Positions 19,324 through 29,268 of a stretch of 56,764 nucleotides of DNA are shown piece after piece. The DNA lies in NCBI RefSeq assembly GCF_003574425.1, contig NZ_QLIU01000057.1, positions 1-56,764 of the forward strand, in the 5' to 3' direction. The notes beneath the pieces were generated by a model. That model made no database searches. It was not told the origin of the DNA and was given only the letters and a program-made list of their open reading frames with translations. The position numbers and the translations under genes are program-made. Within the stretch, counting starts at the first letter, position 1. Every line of letters begins with the position of its first letter. Source of the DNA: Cysteiniphilum halobium (GTDB lineage: Bacteria > Pseudomonadota > Gammaproteobacteria > Francisellales > Francisellaceae).

Positions 19324-19350
19324 GTATAAAATACAGGGTGTATTTTATAC
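19324..19350. promoter_or_regulatory. Perfect palindrome (operator candidate) between the LuxR gene and the first lipoprotein
   Basis: GTATAAAATACA and TGTATTTTATAC are exact reverse complements, 12 bases each, separated by GGG. It lies 60 bases before the regulator start and 105 before the lipoprotein start. The half TGTATTTTATAC recurs at the core of the site before the second lipoprotein gene (25223-25234), which makes a shared regulator plausible. Confidence 0.65.
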
Positions 19351-19455
19351 CCTAATAAGTTTTAGTTTAAAAAACTATAAATATGCTCCCTGGCATAAAA
19401 GTGACCAGTTTTGTGTTTGTAATGTTAAATATCAGAATAATCCAAAGAGGAGCAT

Positions 19456-22400
19456 ATGAAAAATAATCTTATTTCTAACCCATTTAATAAATTTGGTTTA
19501 CCCATTAAATTAAGTTGCATTGCTGTTGCCGTTGTGCTTTCCGGTTGTGGTGGAGGAGGTGGCTCAAGCTCAAGTGATACACCAGTAACTGCTGTACTTG
19601 CAGCAAGTAATAGCAATAACTACTTATGTCAAGCAGCAGAAAACGGCGATTCCAGTTGTAGTGATAGCGTGACGATTGCCAATAATGGTGGTAATACAAT
19701 AACCGGTGTTGGTACGGCAATAAATGGCAGTGCCATGATACAGCAGGCATATTTTGATGCGCTGCCAGAAGGATGTAGTGCCACCTTTAATAGTGATGCA
19801 ACAAATACTTGCTTGCAAAGTGATGGCTCTTACAAAACACTAGCAACGGGTGAGCAATGTCAGCTTGCTTTTAGCGTATCATGTCACTCTCCTGTGCATT
19901 TAGATACGAATCTTACGATTAAATATCAGCATAGTAATACTGATTTTTCTCTTAATGCGCCTGTGAATCAAACCTTTTTGGCAAGTAATAATTTTACGTA
20001 TTCGGTTGAGCAAACACCTTTAGAGATTATGTTAGGTGCTGATAGTAGTATTGTATTGACAAATAAATCAGATCAAACTTTGCGTCATCTAAAGCTTGTA
20101 TTACCTGCTGTTTTATCTGGTTTAAGTACGGATGCACATTTGCACATTGATGCATTAAAACCTGGTGAAAGTGCTACACTAGAGTTTCAATTGCCCGATG
20201 ACGTTTCTAAAGAGACGATCACCAATGCATTGAATGAGTTTTATGTTGTTGCAGATAACCTTAAAAGAACGATGATTCAAAATATTGATATCAATAGCGG
20301 TTTAGAAATTGAATCAGCACCAACAACTGAGCTCAATAGTACAGAGACACTCTATCCGGTAACCTTAAAGAATAATACCAATCAAAACTACAATCATGTC
20401 AGTATTGCATTATTGGATAGCCAAGGTCATGTTATTCAGCAAGGGATAAGTGTTGATCAAAGCCAGCTAAGTGTTTTGGCTAATTCAACCAAAACGCTTT
20501 ATATTAAGCTTAATAGTGATGTTGCCGAGCTCGTTGTTAAAGTTCGTATTGATTATCAAACACACTCAGGAAATCAAACAAAAGCGTTAGATTACCAATT
20601 AGATATTGATGCTTTAATCAAAGCGCAATCACTAAGCGTGAATAGTCATGTATTACCGTATATTGATCATTTGGTTAAGACATTAACGATTACCAATAAT
20701 GGTGAATTTGATTGGTATCCTTCAACAAATGCAAGTGACTATGAAGTTGCCGGTGAAGGCATTTCAGTGAGTACGTCTTCAACAGGGCAAAGCTGTTTAA
20801 GTGGCAAAGTAGTTAAGCCTGGAGACTCTTGTACATTAAATGTAAGTTACACCAAAGATATTGCTCAAAATGTACCCTCAAGTGCCACCATTCAAATTCC
20901 ATTGGGTGCTAATGCTGCACAAGATGGTGTTAAAACAGTAAGCTTAAGCTTGATTGATCAAAAGGTATCATTGTCATCTGAGTATCAACTGATTCCTTAT
21001 GTGCTTAATACAACGGATGGTCAGGCAATATACCGTTTATTATTATCCAATGATGATCAGGATATGATGACAAATATTAAAGTGCATTTGCCTCAGGGCT
21101 ACAAAAGCGTTGATGATCCCTTGTCAGATGCTAATGCGTGTCACGATGGTATGAGCTTGGCAAGAGGTGCAAGCTGTGTGTTAAGCGTTGGTCTTATTAA
21201 TCCGACAGATCTTGGTGCTATTGCTCAAGGGAAAATCAGTATTGATGCTGATATTAATGCACAAGCACACCAAAATATTGCGCAACTTGACCTATCAGCG
21301 CTTAATGTACTTGCTGCAGCAAGCAGTGATAGCAGTGCTGTATTACCAAGTGTTAGTTTAAGTGAAGCCACACCAAGTAGCATGAATAATGAGCGTATAC
21401 AAATCGCATTGAAGAATAATAGCCAGCAAGATATTGTCAATTTAGCATTACATTTACCTCAAGATTTACGTGATTTATTGACAGCTGAAAGTCAGTCAAG
21501 CTTAATGATCCCTGTGTTAAAGCAAGGACAGTCTTATATCTTTACATTGAGCTTTAACTCAAGCGTTGCTGCTGAGAGCTATATTGATGCGCACTATGAT
21601 TCATTGGTAACGAATCAAGCGACTCATGGCTTAAGCTTAACAGCAGCTAACATGTTAGCACTTTATCCAAGCTTTGCAGTGGCTAAATATACGCTAGAGG
21701 CAGATAATCAAACATTAACAACGACTGAGAATCAATCGATTAGTTTACATAATCCAACAACAAGCCCGATGGTTGTTAATACATTGACTTTAAATCATGG
21801 TATTACGGGTGTGATGCTTGATCCTGAGCTTCATTTTCCATTAACGCTTGATGCTAATAGTACAGTGCAGATCCCGCTTGAGGTGAGTAGCTCAGCAGAG
21901 GGTAGTGCGATGTATCAAGTAGATTATAGCCTCAATAATCAAAATAAATCACTGCAAAAACAAATCAGTGTTGATAATCAGATAACAAGTAATGATATTA
22001 ATATCACCCCTAATTTTTTAAGCCAGATGCAAAAGCCGCTAGCAGAAGGCAGTACGTTGCAAAAAACACTAATGATAACTAATAATGGTCAATTTGATTG
22101 GCATATGAGTGATGACAGTGCTGATTATAAGGTCATTGATTTAGCAAATAACGAGCTTGCCCAAGGGGTAACCCTTGCTCCAGCGCAATCTAGCTGCTTA
22201 AGTGCAGGTAGTATTGCGCCTGGGCAAAGTTGTACATTAGTATTTGATCTAAATCATACCGCACCTGATCAGATCGCCCTTGAGATTGCTGCCAAAAACA
22301 ATTTGGCAGATGCTAAAAACATCGTCTATACAACAACGACAAATGCTTATTTATTTAACCCTGTTGACGCAGGATTTATGCCAAGCAAGGTCAAGGCTTC

Positions 22401-25200
22401 GACAATAGGAGGAGATGAGTATCCGGTGTACGTGAGTTATCAGCTAACAAATCATGCCTCTCATGCCATAACATTAGATAGTACTCCAGGCTTTAGCTTA
22501 GAAGGATTATCAGATATCAACATAGCAAGTGAGGCTGAGATAAGCAGCTGTATAGATGGTATGACATTACAATCCGGTGAACATTGTACCATTAGAAGAA
22601 AGCTTATATTTAATAGTGCTACAGCATTAACCGAAGCAGTCAATGGCTTTGTCAATGTCCATGCGATAATCGATGGACAAAACATACAGCTTTTGCATCA
22701 AGCACTCACGGTAGGTGGTGATAGTGGCGTGGATTATATATCGCCTCAATTAAGTGATTTAACCCTAATAGCAGGGAAAGTAAATACGCTTGAAATCACC
22801 AATCCATCGCAATATGAAAGCTTAAGTGGTGTGAGAGTGCATATCCCTGAAGTCTTAACAGGAGCCAATGATAGTCTTGTGATTAACACATTAGCGCCAT
22901 CACAGTCTTATCAGTTTAGTTTCACACCTGCAATGGATCAAAGTGTATCTGATTGGCTAAATGCCAATAAAGATAGCTTACTAGATAATGCACAAAGCTG
23001 CTTGATTTATGCCACCGCATCTAATGGTAATAAAGTTTGCCCATCTGTTGATGTCAAGGCACCATTTGATTTAGCAGATTCAAGTATTAATGTTGAATCA
23101 CCTGGGGATCATTTTTATCAATTTGAATATAGTGGAACTTCACAAACGCAGCTTGAAAATATTACTTTGATTGCGGGAGATAGCGTTGGTTTAAGCCTTG
23201 TAGATGATCATACGACTTATCCATTGACATTACATTATGGCGATTTAAAGAGTGTTAGCCTAAGCGCAGAGCCTGATAGTTATGTCGCTAATAATGGTGT
23301 TAAACCAAAGCTTGAGATCACCTTAAGTGGTGGTGTTAAATATGATGTTCCGATAAACCTTACACAAAACAAGGCGCAATTAACACATGGTAATTTATAC
23401 ATGCTTAGCCCACAGCAAGGTGCAACAAGCACTGTTAATATGACGATTGAGAATACAGGCGCATTTAACTGGCAAATTCCAACTGCAACAAGCTTAACAA
23501 ATGATATACATTTTTATAATCAAGCAGGGCAGCTAGTTAGCGCAAACTTTGCGGTGGTGGGTACCACGACAAAATCTTGTACTGCATTAACCTCATTGGC
23601 AGCTGGTGAGAGTTGCAATTTAACGATTGAGGCGCACAGTAATGCTGTCACAGGTGATTATAATATGCAAGTTTCCCCGGATCTTCATTTGACGATTGAT
23701 GGTGGTAAGCTCAACTTGCATGTTGTTGATGAGTTAGGTTTTGAAAGTCATGTTGACAGTGGTGAAGTTGGTTTAAATACCCAAGCAATTACCTTATCAA
23801 ACTACACGTCTCTTGCCAAAGATGTAGACATTAACATGCCACAAAATCACAATGCTTATCAAGTGTTAACGATAGGCAGTAATTCGCCATGGTGTACAGA
23901 AGTTACTTGTCCTGAGTCGTGTGATATCGATAATGGTAAGGTGCTCATGCCAGCGGCAACAATCGATGGAGAGGATATTATCCCAAGTCAATGTAAAGTC
24001 TATGTTCATAAAACAAATGATCCGGCACTTAATATTGATCATATATCTATTGGCTTGCCAGGACAGATGAAAAGCTATGAACTAAAGCCATTACAAAATC
24101 TATATTTGATGAAAGACAATAAGCTATATCATAATATTTTAGACAAAGCAGATGGCTTTCTATTTGATGTCAATAATTGGCAAGAGATAGGACAAACCTC
24201 AACAGAGGGTTCTAGTGTTGCTGATTTAGCAACAGATGATCATGGCAATGTTTATGCTGATGGGCGTTATACGGCACTTTATCAACTAACTAATCAAGGA
24301 ATGCAGTTGGTTGCCAATTCAACAAAGAATGTCAGCATTACATCTCTTCAGTTTAATAAAGGATATTTATATGCTACGGTGTCTCAAGATGAAGAGATCT
24401 ATCGTATTCCTGTTGATGAAATTGGTGTGCCAGGTGCGCCAAGCTCGCCAACATGGCAGAAGTATTATGATGCACCAACTGGGTATTACTATTTGGGTGA
24501 ATTAAACACGCTACCATTTACACTTAAAAATGATAATCCTGATACACCAACTTTGTTGATGATCTCCGAGTATAAGAATAATGGTAATGTTGCATTATAC
24601 AGTAACAATAAGTGGAACAATTTGGAGTCTATCCCTGACCATAACCCACCGGCGGGTTCAGGTCAATATGGACAGATTTTCACCTTGGCGGTTAACCCAA
24701 GAATACAATTAACACCAGTGCCGCACTATGATATTTTGTTTGGGACACATCCGACAGGTACGTCACTAAAGGGCGGTGATTCAACAATGAAAAGAGTATA
24801 CAAAGCCGTATTGGGCTGTAAAGAAAATGGCGTTTTATCGGTGATTACGGGTAATGGTCAGTGTCAAGCAAGTGACATGGTATTAATTGATCCGGCAAGT
24901 TTGGCAGGCGAGCTTACAGAGGGCTATCAGCGAATAAGCCAATCAGTTAACCCATACTATGGCGTGTTAAATCTGCAAATTGTCTATAATCCTGTGAGTT
25001 TAGTCGATCAGTATATCTATATGTTAGGCAGGCGTGAGTTTACGCATTCGACTACTGATGGTTCCGTCAATGAAATGTATATGATGGGTTATGATAAAAA
25101 TTCACCATGGCAGAGTGAAAATCCAATCCCAATGCTAGGGTCATCTCCTAAGTTTCAAGATATTACTGTGGTCAATGGTATGCAGATCAAAAAACAGTAA
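19456..25200 (+). CDS. Giant surface/periplasmic lipoprotein with three ~460-residue repeats
   Basis: The 1914-residue protein starts with a lipoprotein signal ending in the lipobox LSGC (Cys about 31), then a Gly/Ser-rich linker (GGGGGSSSS). Three large repeats follow, marked by [NT]NxGxFxW (NNGEFDW ~415, NNGQFDW ~877, NTGAFNW ~1333). Each marker is followed by a cysteine pair of the form SCL...L/PGxSC, and each repeat also has a HxPxxLxxL...L.PGxS segment. The repeat modules look like beta-sandwich choice-of-anchor or SPD-2/Hydin-like domains. The C-terminal ~400 residues (from about 1540) read like a beta-propeller (DLATDDHGNVYADGRYTAL, YLYATVSQDEEIYRI). A strong GAGGAG ribosome site precedes the start. 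Function unknown; adhesion or envelope surface role is inferred. Paralogue of the next gene. Confidence 0.85.
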   Translation: MKNNLISNPFNKFGLPIKLSCIAVAVVLSGCGGGGGSSSSDTPVTAVLAASNSNNYLCQAAENGDSSCSDSVTIANNGGNTITGVGTAINGSAMIQQAYFDALPEGCSATFNSDATNTCLQSDGSYKTLATGEQCQLAFSVSCHSPVHLDTNLTIKYQHSNTDFSLNAPVNQTFLASNNFTYSVEQTPLEIMLGADSSIVLTNKSDQTLRHLKLVLPAVLSGLSTDAHLHIDALKPGESATLEFQLPDDVSKETITNALNEFYVVADNLKRTMIQNIDINSGLEIESAPTTELNSTETLYPVTLKNNTNQNYNHVSIALLDSQGHVIQQGISVDQSQLSVLANSTKTLYIKLNSDVAELVVKVRIDYQTHSGNQTKALDYQLDIDALIKAQSLSVNSHVLPYIDHLVKTLTITNNGEFDWYPSTNASDYEVAGEGISVSTSSTGQSCLSGKVVKPGDSCTLNVSYTKDIAQNVPSSATIQIPLGANAAQDGVKTVSLSLIDQKVSLSSEYQLIPYVLNTTDGQAIYRLLLSNDDQDMMTNIKVHLPQGYKSVDDPLSDANACHDGMSLARGASCVLSVGLINPTDLGAIAQGKISIDADINAQAHQNIAQLDLSALNVLAAASSDSSAVLPSVSLSEATPSSMNNERIQIALKNNSQQDIVNLALHLPQDLRDLLTAESQSSLMIPVLKQGQSYIFTLSFNSSVAAESYIDAHYDSLVTNQATHGLSLTAANMLALYPSFAVAKYTLEADNQTLTTTENQSISLHNPTTSPMVVNTLTLNHGITGVMLDPELHFPLTLDANSTVQIPLEVSSSAEGSAMYQVDYSLNNQNKSLQKQISVDNQITSNDINITPNFLSQMQKPLAEGSTLQKTLMITNNGQFDWHMSDDSADYKVIDLANNELAQGVTLAPAQSSCLSAGSIAPGQSCTLVFDLNHTAPDQIALEIAAKNNLADAKNIVYTTTTNAYLFNPVDAGFMPSKVKASTIGGDEYPVYVSYQLTNHASHAITLDSTPGFSLEGLSDINIASEAEISSCIDGMTLQSGEHCTIRRKLIFNSATALTEAVNGFVNVHAIIDGQNIQLLHQALTVGGDSGVDYISPQLSDLTLIAGKVNTLEITNPSQYESLSGVRVHIPEVLTGANDSLVINTLAPSQSYQFSFTPAMDQSVSDWLNANKDSLLDNAQSCLIYATASNGNKVCPSVDVKAPFDLADSSINVESPGDHFYQFEYSGTSQTQLENITLIAGDSVGLSLVDDHTTYPLTLHYGDLKSVSLSAEPDSYVANNGVKPKLEITLSGGVKYDVPINLTQNKAQLTHGNLYMLSPQQGATSTVNMTIENTGAFNWQIPTATSLTNDIHFYNQAGQLVSANFAVVGTTTKSCTALTSLAAGESCNLTIEAHSNAVTGDYNMQVSPDLHLTIDGGKLNLHVVDELGFESHVDSGEVGLNTQAITLSNYTSLAKDVDINMPQNHNAYQVLTIGSNSPWCTEVTCPESCDIDNGKVLMPAATIDGEDIIPSQCKVYVHKTNDPALNIDHISIGLPGQMKSYELKPLQNLYLMKDNKLYHNILDKADGFLFDVNNWQEIGQTSTEGSSVADLATDDHGNVYADGRYTALYQLTNQGMQLVANSTKNVSITSLQFNKGYLYATVSQDEEIYRIPVDEIGVPGAPSSPTWQKYYDAPTGYYYLGELNTLPFTLKNDNPDTPTLLMISEYKNNGNVALYSNNKWNNLESIPDHNPPAGSGQYGQIFTLAVNPRIQLTPVPHYDILFGTHPTGTSLKGGDSTMKRVYKAVLGCKENGVLSVITGNGQCQASDMVLIDPASLAGELTEGYQRISQSVNPYYGVLNLQIVYNPVSLVDQYIYMLGRREFTHSTTDGSVNEMYMMGYDKNSPWQSENPIPMLGSSPKFQDITVVNGMQIKKQ

Positions 25201-25220
25201 TTACTAAAAAGAAAGCATAG

Positions 25221-25265
25221 AGTGTATTTTATACACTTACCTTCTTATAGTGTGTTTAGTACACT
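25221..25265. promoter_or_regulatory. Two tandem 17-base palindromes (operator candidates) before the second lipoprotein
   Basis: AGTGTATTTTATACACT (25221-25237) and AGTGTGTTTAGTACACT (25249-25265) share the frame AGTGT-N7-ACACT and are spaced 28 bases start to start, close to three helical turns. The first contains TGTATTTTATAC, identical to one arm of the palindrome at 19324-19350. They lie 89-133 bases before the start codon at 25354. Confidence 0.6.
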
Positions 25266-25277
25266 TTGCAATCTAAC

Positions 25278-25310
25278 AAGATCCATAGCAATCATAGTGT
25301 TATGGATCTT
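25278..25310 (+). terminator. Stem-loop between the two lipoprotein genes
   Basis: AAGATCCATA and TATGGATCTT form a perfect 10-base-pair stem around a 13-base loop, followed by AAATTTATCT. It is downstream of the operator pair and upstream of the next ribosome site. It could end the first lipoprotein transcript or act as a leader hairpin of the second; the missing T run makes strong termination doubtful. Confidence 0.4.
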
Positions 25311-25353
25311 AAATTTATCTCTGTCATTTAAAAATAGTCAAAGAGGAATAGGT

Positions 25354-28300
25354 ATGCCTTGGATTAAGAAATCAGTATTTTGTTTAACTACTATGATAGT
25401 GTTAGCTATGACCGGTTGTGGTGGCAGTACTAGCAGCAGCTCGACACCGGATACGAGTCCTTTGGCAGTCAGTAGTGATTTGCCTGAGCAATTAACGTCA
25501 GAGACGGCAATAGATAGAAGCTCAGAGGTCAAAGTTGAAGTGAAAGTAGGCATGAATCAAACCCTTGAAATGAATCAAGTCGGTGCTGCAGAGTCACAAT
25601 CAAGATCTGTGTATATTACCTCGGTATCAATATCGCCAACAGTTGCTCAATATGTTCATCTTGAGCCTTATCATGAAGATTCATGTTGGTCAAATGGTGT
25701 CGGCGCAAATCTGCAAGCCGGACAAAGTTGTTATCTTTACTATAGTGTTGAATCCTTAACACCAACTACCATTAATGGTGATGTTAAGATAACACTCAGT
25801 GGTGCCTCTGAAAAAATGATTGAAGTGCCTGTAAAAACAACGTTTAAACCCGCCAATGAAATGACAAATGTGTTGCAGTTGCAATCCTCAATCACAATGA
25901 CACCGGGCAATGTTATGCAATTTGTTATTTATAACCCTAATAAGGAAACAGTAAAGGGAATAAAGGTTGATTTAAGTCATGCACCAGATGTAGTTATTGC
26001 AGCTTTGGATTTACAAGATATTGACGGTGGAAATTATAATGCGGTAACCAAGATGATTTCAGCTAATACAACAATGTTAGCACCTAAACAAACAACAACT
26101 ATATCTCTACATGTTAAACCTGATGAAAACCTTGCTGGTGCGGCAATTAAGTATAGCTATCAAGCACTGGAGCAAAACAGCTACCATAATAAGCCGATTT
26201 TTCAGGTGATTGCAGATAATGCACAAGATTTGATTCCAGTTAGAATCAATGCCTATTCAGTACCGGCAACCCTATCAAGTCTTGATATTAAAACGCCAGG
26301 TGAATATCAACAGACTTTCATCAATCATAGTACTCGGGAAATGATGATTAAAAATATTGATTTTACGTTGCCACAAGGTGTGACACTTAAAAATACGCAA
26401 GATATGTGTCAAAAAGATACTATATTAGCAGCGGGAGGGCATTGTGTATTGTCATATCAGGCGGCAGATAATGCTTATCAAACAAAGGATTTTAACAAGC
26501 GCTTTGCCAATATTAATTATTTTTCTGATCAAATGTTTTATAGCACCAAAGACCAAGTTTCTAATCAAGATATAACGATTGCAGGTGCGGATGTTGCCTT
26601 TAAAGAAGCATCGCATTACATCAATATGGATTCGCATAATAGCGTGATCAATGTTGCGATTGTTAATCATGGTGCCTTTGCTTGGCAACTGCCTAATAGT
26701 TTGGATGCATTTCAGTTATATCAAAACACAACAAATCAACCACTACAAGGTGACTATCTGAGTGTTGTTGCGCCAACCAATGGTCAAGTATCCTGTACAA
26801 CTGGCGCGACATTAGCGGTAAATGGTACGTGTTATGTTGGAGTTAAATATACGCAGTTAACCTCACCACCCGATGATAAAGGCTATCGGTTAAGCCTGAC
26901 AAAACAAACCAATATGGCGGCGGCAATTGATACAAATATCTATTTAAGCAAAAGTGGAGTTAATGCCGAAATATCGCAAGATAATGATACAGTTTACCCG
27001 AGTATTAAATCGGTTAAACTCACCAATACCAATTTTAGTAACGAGTCAGTTTTAGTGTCATTGACTAACGACAATCTTAAGCAGTTTTCCGTATACGATG
27101 GCACGCAAGCGTGGTGTAGTACAAATACTTGTCCTAAATCATGCTTTAACAGTGATCAGTTATTTACAAAAGGGCAGACTAATACATTAACACTTGATGC
27201 CTATTCCGCAAAGCGTGATAACACTTGTTATATTTATGTTAAAGCGCAGAATGTAAATGCGGGAGATAAAGCAACTGCCTTATTGCAGATTGACAAGCTC
27301 GGTGCTAATGCGAATGAAGATAAAATATTTAATTTTACGGCAAATGGCAGTTTATATGCAGTGTTGAGGAAAATGGTTAGTTCATATATTTATCAATACG
27401 ATATAAAGGGTTGGCACAAGGTTGCTAGCAAGACAATAGGTCAAAACACCTTTAATACGTTCATCTCTGGAATGACTATTTCGCCAAAAGGAGTGGTTTA
27501 TTATGCAAGTGGTACAGATGCGCATAGTGATCTTCCGCCGTATACTATAAAACGAGTTGCATCAATATCAACAGTAGGTTATATGAAGCCTTATAGCTTT
27601 TATAGTATGAGTGATGCATTAGGTGATTTAAGTCAAAGCACACATATTGAAGTCAACGGTTCGGGGCAAATTATCGTGTCAAATGTCGCAATGACAGAAA
27701 ATGGGCATGTGGATATGGTTCAAGCCTCTGTCAATGATTTTGATGGTTGGGGTAAGTTGGCAACACCTGTTCCATCAACGATTAATGATGCAATACCAAT
27801 GACTTTAGATGATAAAGGTGACTTATATTACATAGCAACTCAACAAGGCCAAGCCTACAAATTAACTAACCAAAACGACACTCCATTAACGCAAATGGTT
27901 GCTAAAGCATTTGGTGCTATCAAGGTGTTTAACATGGGGAAAACGGAAAATGGAGAGATTTATCAAAGCATGAAATGCACTGAAAATGATCAAGACATGA
28001 TTTGTATTGAGGTGCTTAAGAACAACATGTGGCAACAAATAGCAGGCTTTCCAGCAAATGGTAGTCCCAATGTATCGGTTGCATTTGATAACAATGACAA
28101 TGTTTACTTTTCTTCACTGAACACTCATGCGGTTTATTTTACAAATAAAAATATGCCAGAGCAGGTACTAGGTGCAGATTCTAACCCATTTAAACAAGCC
28201 AGTGTTTATGGTGTAAAAACGATTAATGATATGGTTTATGCATTAGCAAGTAATGGTTTGTATACATATGATCAAACACAAGCTAAATGGCAGTTATTAG

Positions 28301-28395
28301 CCAATTTACCAGAAGCCAATTTAAGTGAAAATCCAGAGATTATGAATAATCTGTATGTGGCGACGCAATTGGATATAAGCACCGATAGCCATTAA
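25354..28395 (+). CDS. Large lipoprotein, single-repeat paralogue of the preceding gene
   Basis: The 1013-residue protein begins MPWIKKSVFCLTTMIVLAM and reaches its lipobox AMTGC near residue 22, followed by GGSTSSSS. I chose ATG 25354 because AGAGGAATAG matches the ribosome site of the paralogue and puts the signal peptide at the N-terminus; the frame is open 44 codons further upstream. It carries one copy of the module seen three times in the larger protein: NHGAFAWQ near residue 440, then SCTTGATLAVNGTCYVGV. Both also share a WCxxxTCPxSC segment before a C-terminal propeller-like region (NVYFSSLNTHAVYF, LYTYDQTQAKWQLLA). Function unknown; anchored to the envelope and probably co-regulated with the larger protein. 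Confidence 0.82.
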   Translation: MPWIKKSVFCLTTMIVLAMTGCGGSTSSSSTPDTSPLAVSSDLPEQLTSETAIDRSSEVKVEVKVGMNQTLEMNQVGAAESQSRSVYITSVSISPTVAQYVHLEPYHEDSCWSNGVGANLQAGQSCYLYYSVESLTPTTINGDVKITLSGASEKMIEVPVKTTFKPANEMTNVLQLQSSITMTPGNVMQFVIYNPNKETVKGIKVDLSHAPDVVIAALDLQDIDGGNYNAVTKMISANTTMLAPKQTTTISLHVKPDENLAGAAIKYSYQALEQNSYHNKPIFQVIADNAQDLIPVRINAYSVPATLSSLDIKTPGEYQQTFINHSTREMMIKNIDFTLPQGVTLKNTQDMCQKDTILAAGGHCVLSYQAADNAYQTKDFNKRFANINYFSDQMFYSTKDQVSNQDITIAGADVAFKEASHYINMDSHNSVINVAIVNHGAFAWQLPNSLDAFQLYQNTTNQPLQGDYLSVVAPTNGQVSCTTGATLAVNGTCYVGVKYTQLTSPPDDKGYRLSLTKQTNMAAAIDTNIYLSKSGVNAEISQDNDTVYPSIKSVKLTNTNFSNESVLVSLTNDNLKQFSVYDGTQAWCSTNTCPKSCFNSDQLFTKGQTNTLTLDAYSAKRDNTCYIYVKAQNVNAGDKATALLQIDKLGANANEDKIFNFTANGSLYAVLRKMVSSYIYQYDIKGWHKVASKTIGQNTFNTFISGMTISPKGVVYYASGTDAHSDLPPYTIKRVASISTVGYMKPYSFYSMSDALGDLSQSTHIEVNGSGQIIVSNVAMTENGHVDMVQASVNDFDGWGKLATPVPSTINDAIPMTLDDKGDLYYIATQQGQAYKLTNQNDTPLTQMVAKAFGAIKVFNMGKTENGEIYQSMKCTENDQDMICIEVLKNNMWQQIAGFPANGSPNVSVAFDNNDNVYFSSLNTHAVYFTNKNMPEQVLGADSNPFKQASVYGVKTINDMVYALASNGLYTYDQTQAKWQLLANLPEANLSENPEIMNNLYVATQLDISTDSH

Positions 28396-28568
28396 TTTTA
28401 ACTGCATCAACTAAGATTTATTACGCTTAAAAAAGTAAAGCAAAACTTCAACGAATTATCGATTGTATTCGTGAGAATGCTCAGGCAAAATAAGACAACT
28501 TTTGATGCGTGATTTATCACAAGTGTTTTTTGTTAACCGTTTAGAATAAAAGAGCTAAAAGAGTAAAA

Positions 28569-29261
28569 ATGGCAGTTAAAATAGAGAAAAAAATCACAGG
28601 CTTTAATATTGTCAAACCCGATGACGGATCAAACAATATTGCAGTCAAACCAGCAAAAAAAGAAAAATCACATCAGCAAATGAGTGAAAATATCAAGCGT
28701 CCAGAGTCATTGCTTGGTGAAACGTATAAGATTAAGCCGCCGCAGGCAGAGCATGCATTGTATGTGACGATTAATGATATTATTTTAAATGAAGGTACAC
28801 AGCATGAAATGCGTCGTCCATTTGAGATTTTCTTAAGCTCTAAAAATATGGAGCACTTCCAATGGACCATTGCTTTGACTTTGATTATCTCAGCGGTTTT
28901 TCGCAAAGGGGGTGATATTACCTTTTTGGTTGAAGAGTTAAGATCTGTTTTTGATCCTAATGGCGGTTATCTAAAGCGTGGTGGGAAGTATATTCCTTCA
29001 TTAGTTTCTGAAATTGGTGATGTGATTGAAAAGCATTTGAAGAAAATTGGCATGCTACCAGATGATGAGTTAGATGAAGAGCAAAAGCAATATATCGCTG
29101 CTAAGCGTCAAGAGCTAGATCAGCGTCAACAGCCAAGTAATGATGCGAGCAATAACTTTCCACCTGAGTCACAACTATGCACCAAATGCAGTACCAAAGC
29201 CATGGTGCACATGGATAACTGCCTAACATGCTTAAATTGTGGTTATTCTAAGTGCGGATAA
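28569..29261 (+). CDS. nrdJ: Class II (B12-dependent) ribonucleotide reductase component, NrdJb/TSCPD type
   Basis: The 230 residues match the small second polypeptide of split class II ribonucleotide reductase known in Pseudomonas (NrdJb). Landmarks are KITGFNIVKPDD, HALYVTINDIILNEGTQHE, RRPFEIFLSSKNMEHFQWT, SAVFRKGGDITFLVEELRSVFDP (TSCPD-type domain), and a C-terminal cysteine tail LCTKCSTKAM...CLTCLNCGYSKC. Such tails relay electrons or bind zinc in class II enzymes, which reduce ribonucleotides using adenosylcobalamin. The catalytic NrdJa partner is not upstream here (a lipoprotein is), so it must be elsewhere or absent. The B12 riboswitch and receptor lie 4 kb downstream, consistent with B12 use. 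Confidence 0.8.
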   Translation: MAVKIEKKITGFNIVKPDDGSNNIAVKPAKKEKSHQQMSENIKRPESLLGETYKIKPPQAEHALYVTINDIILNEGTQHEMRRPFEIFLSSKNMEHFQWTIALTLIISAVFRKGGDITFLVEELRSVFDPNGGYLKRGGKYIPSLVSEIGDVIEKHLKKIGMLPDDELDEEQKQYIAAKRQELDQRQQPSNDASNNFPPESQLCTKCSTKAMVHMDNCLTCLNCGYSKCG

Positions 29262-29268
29262 GTTAATA

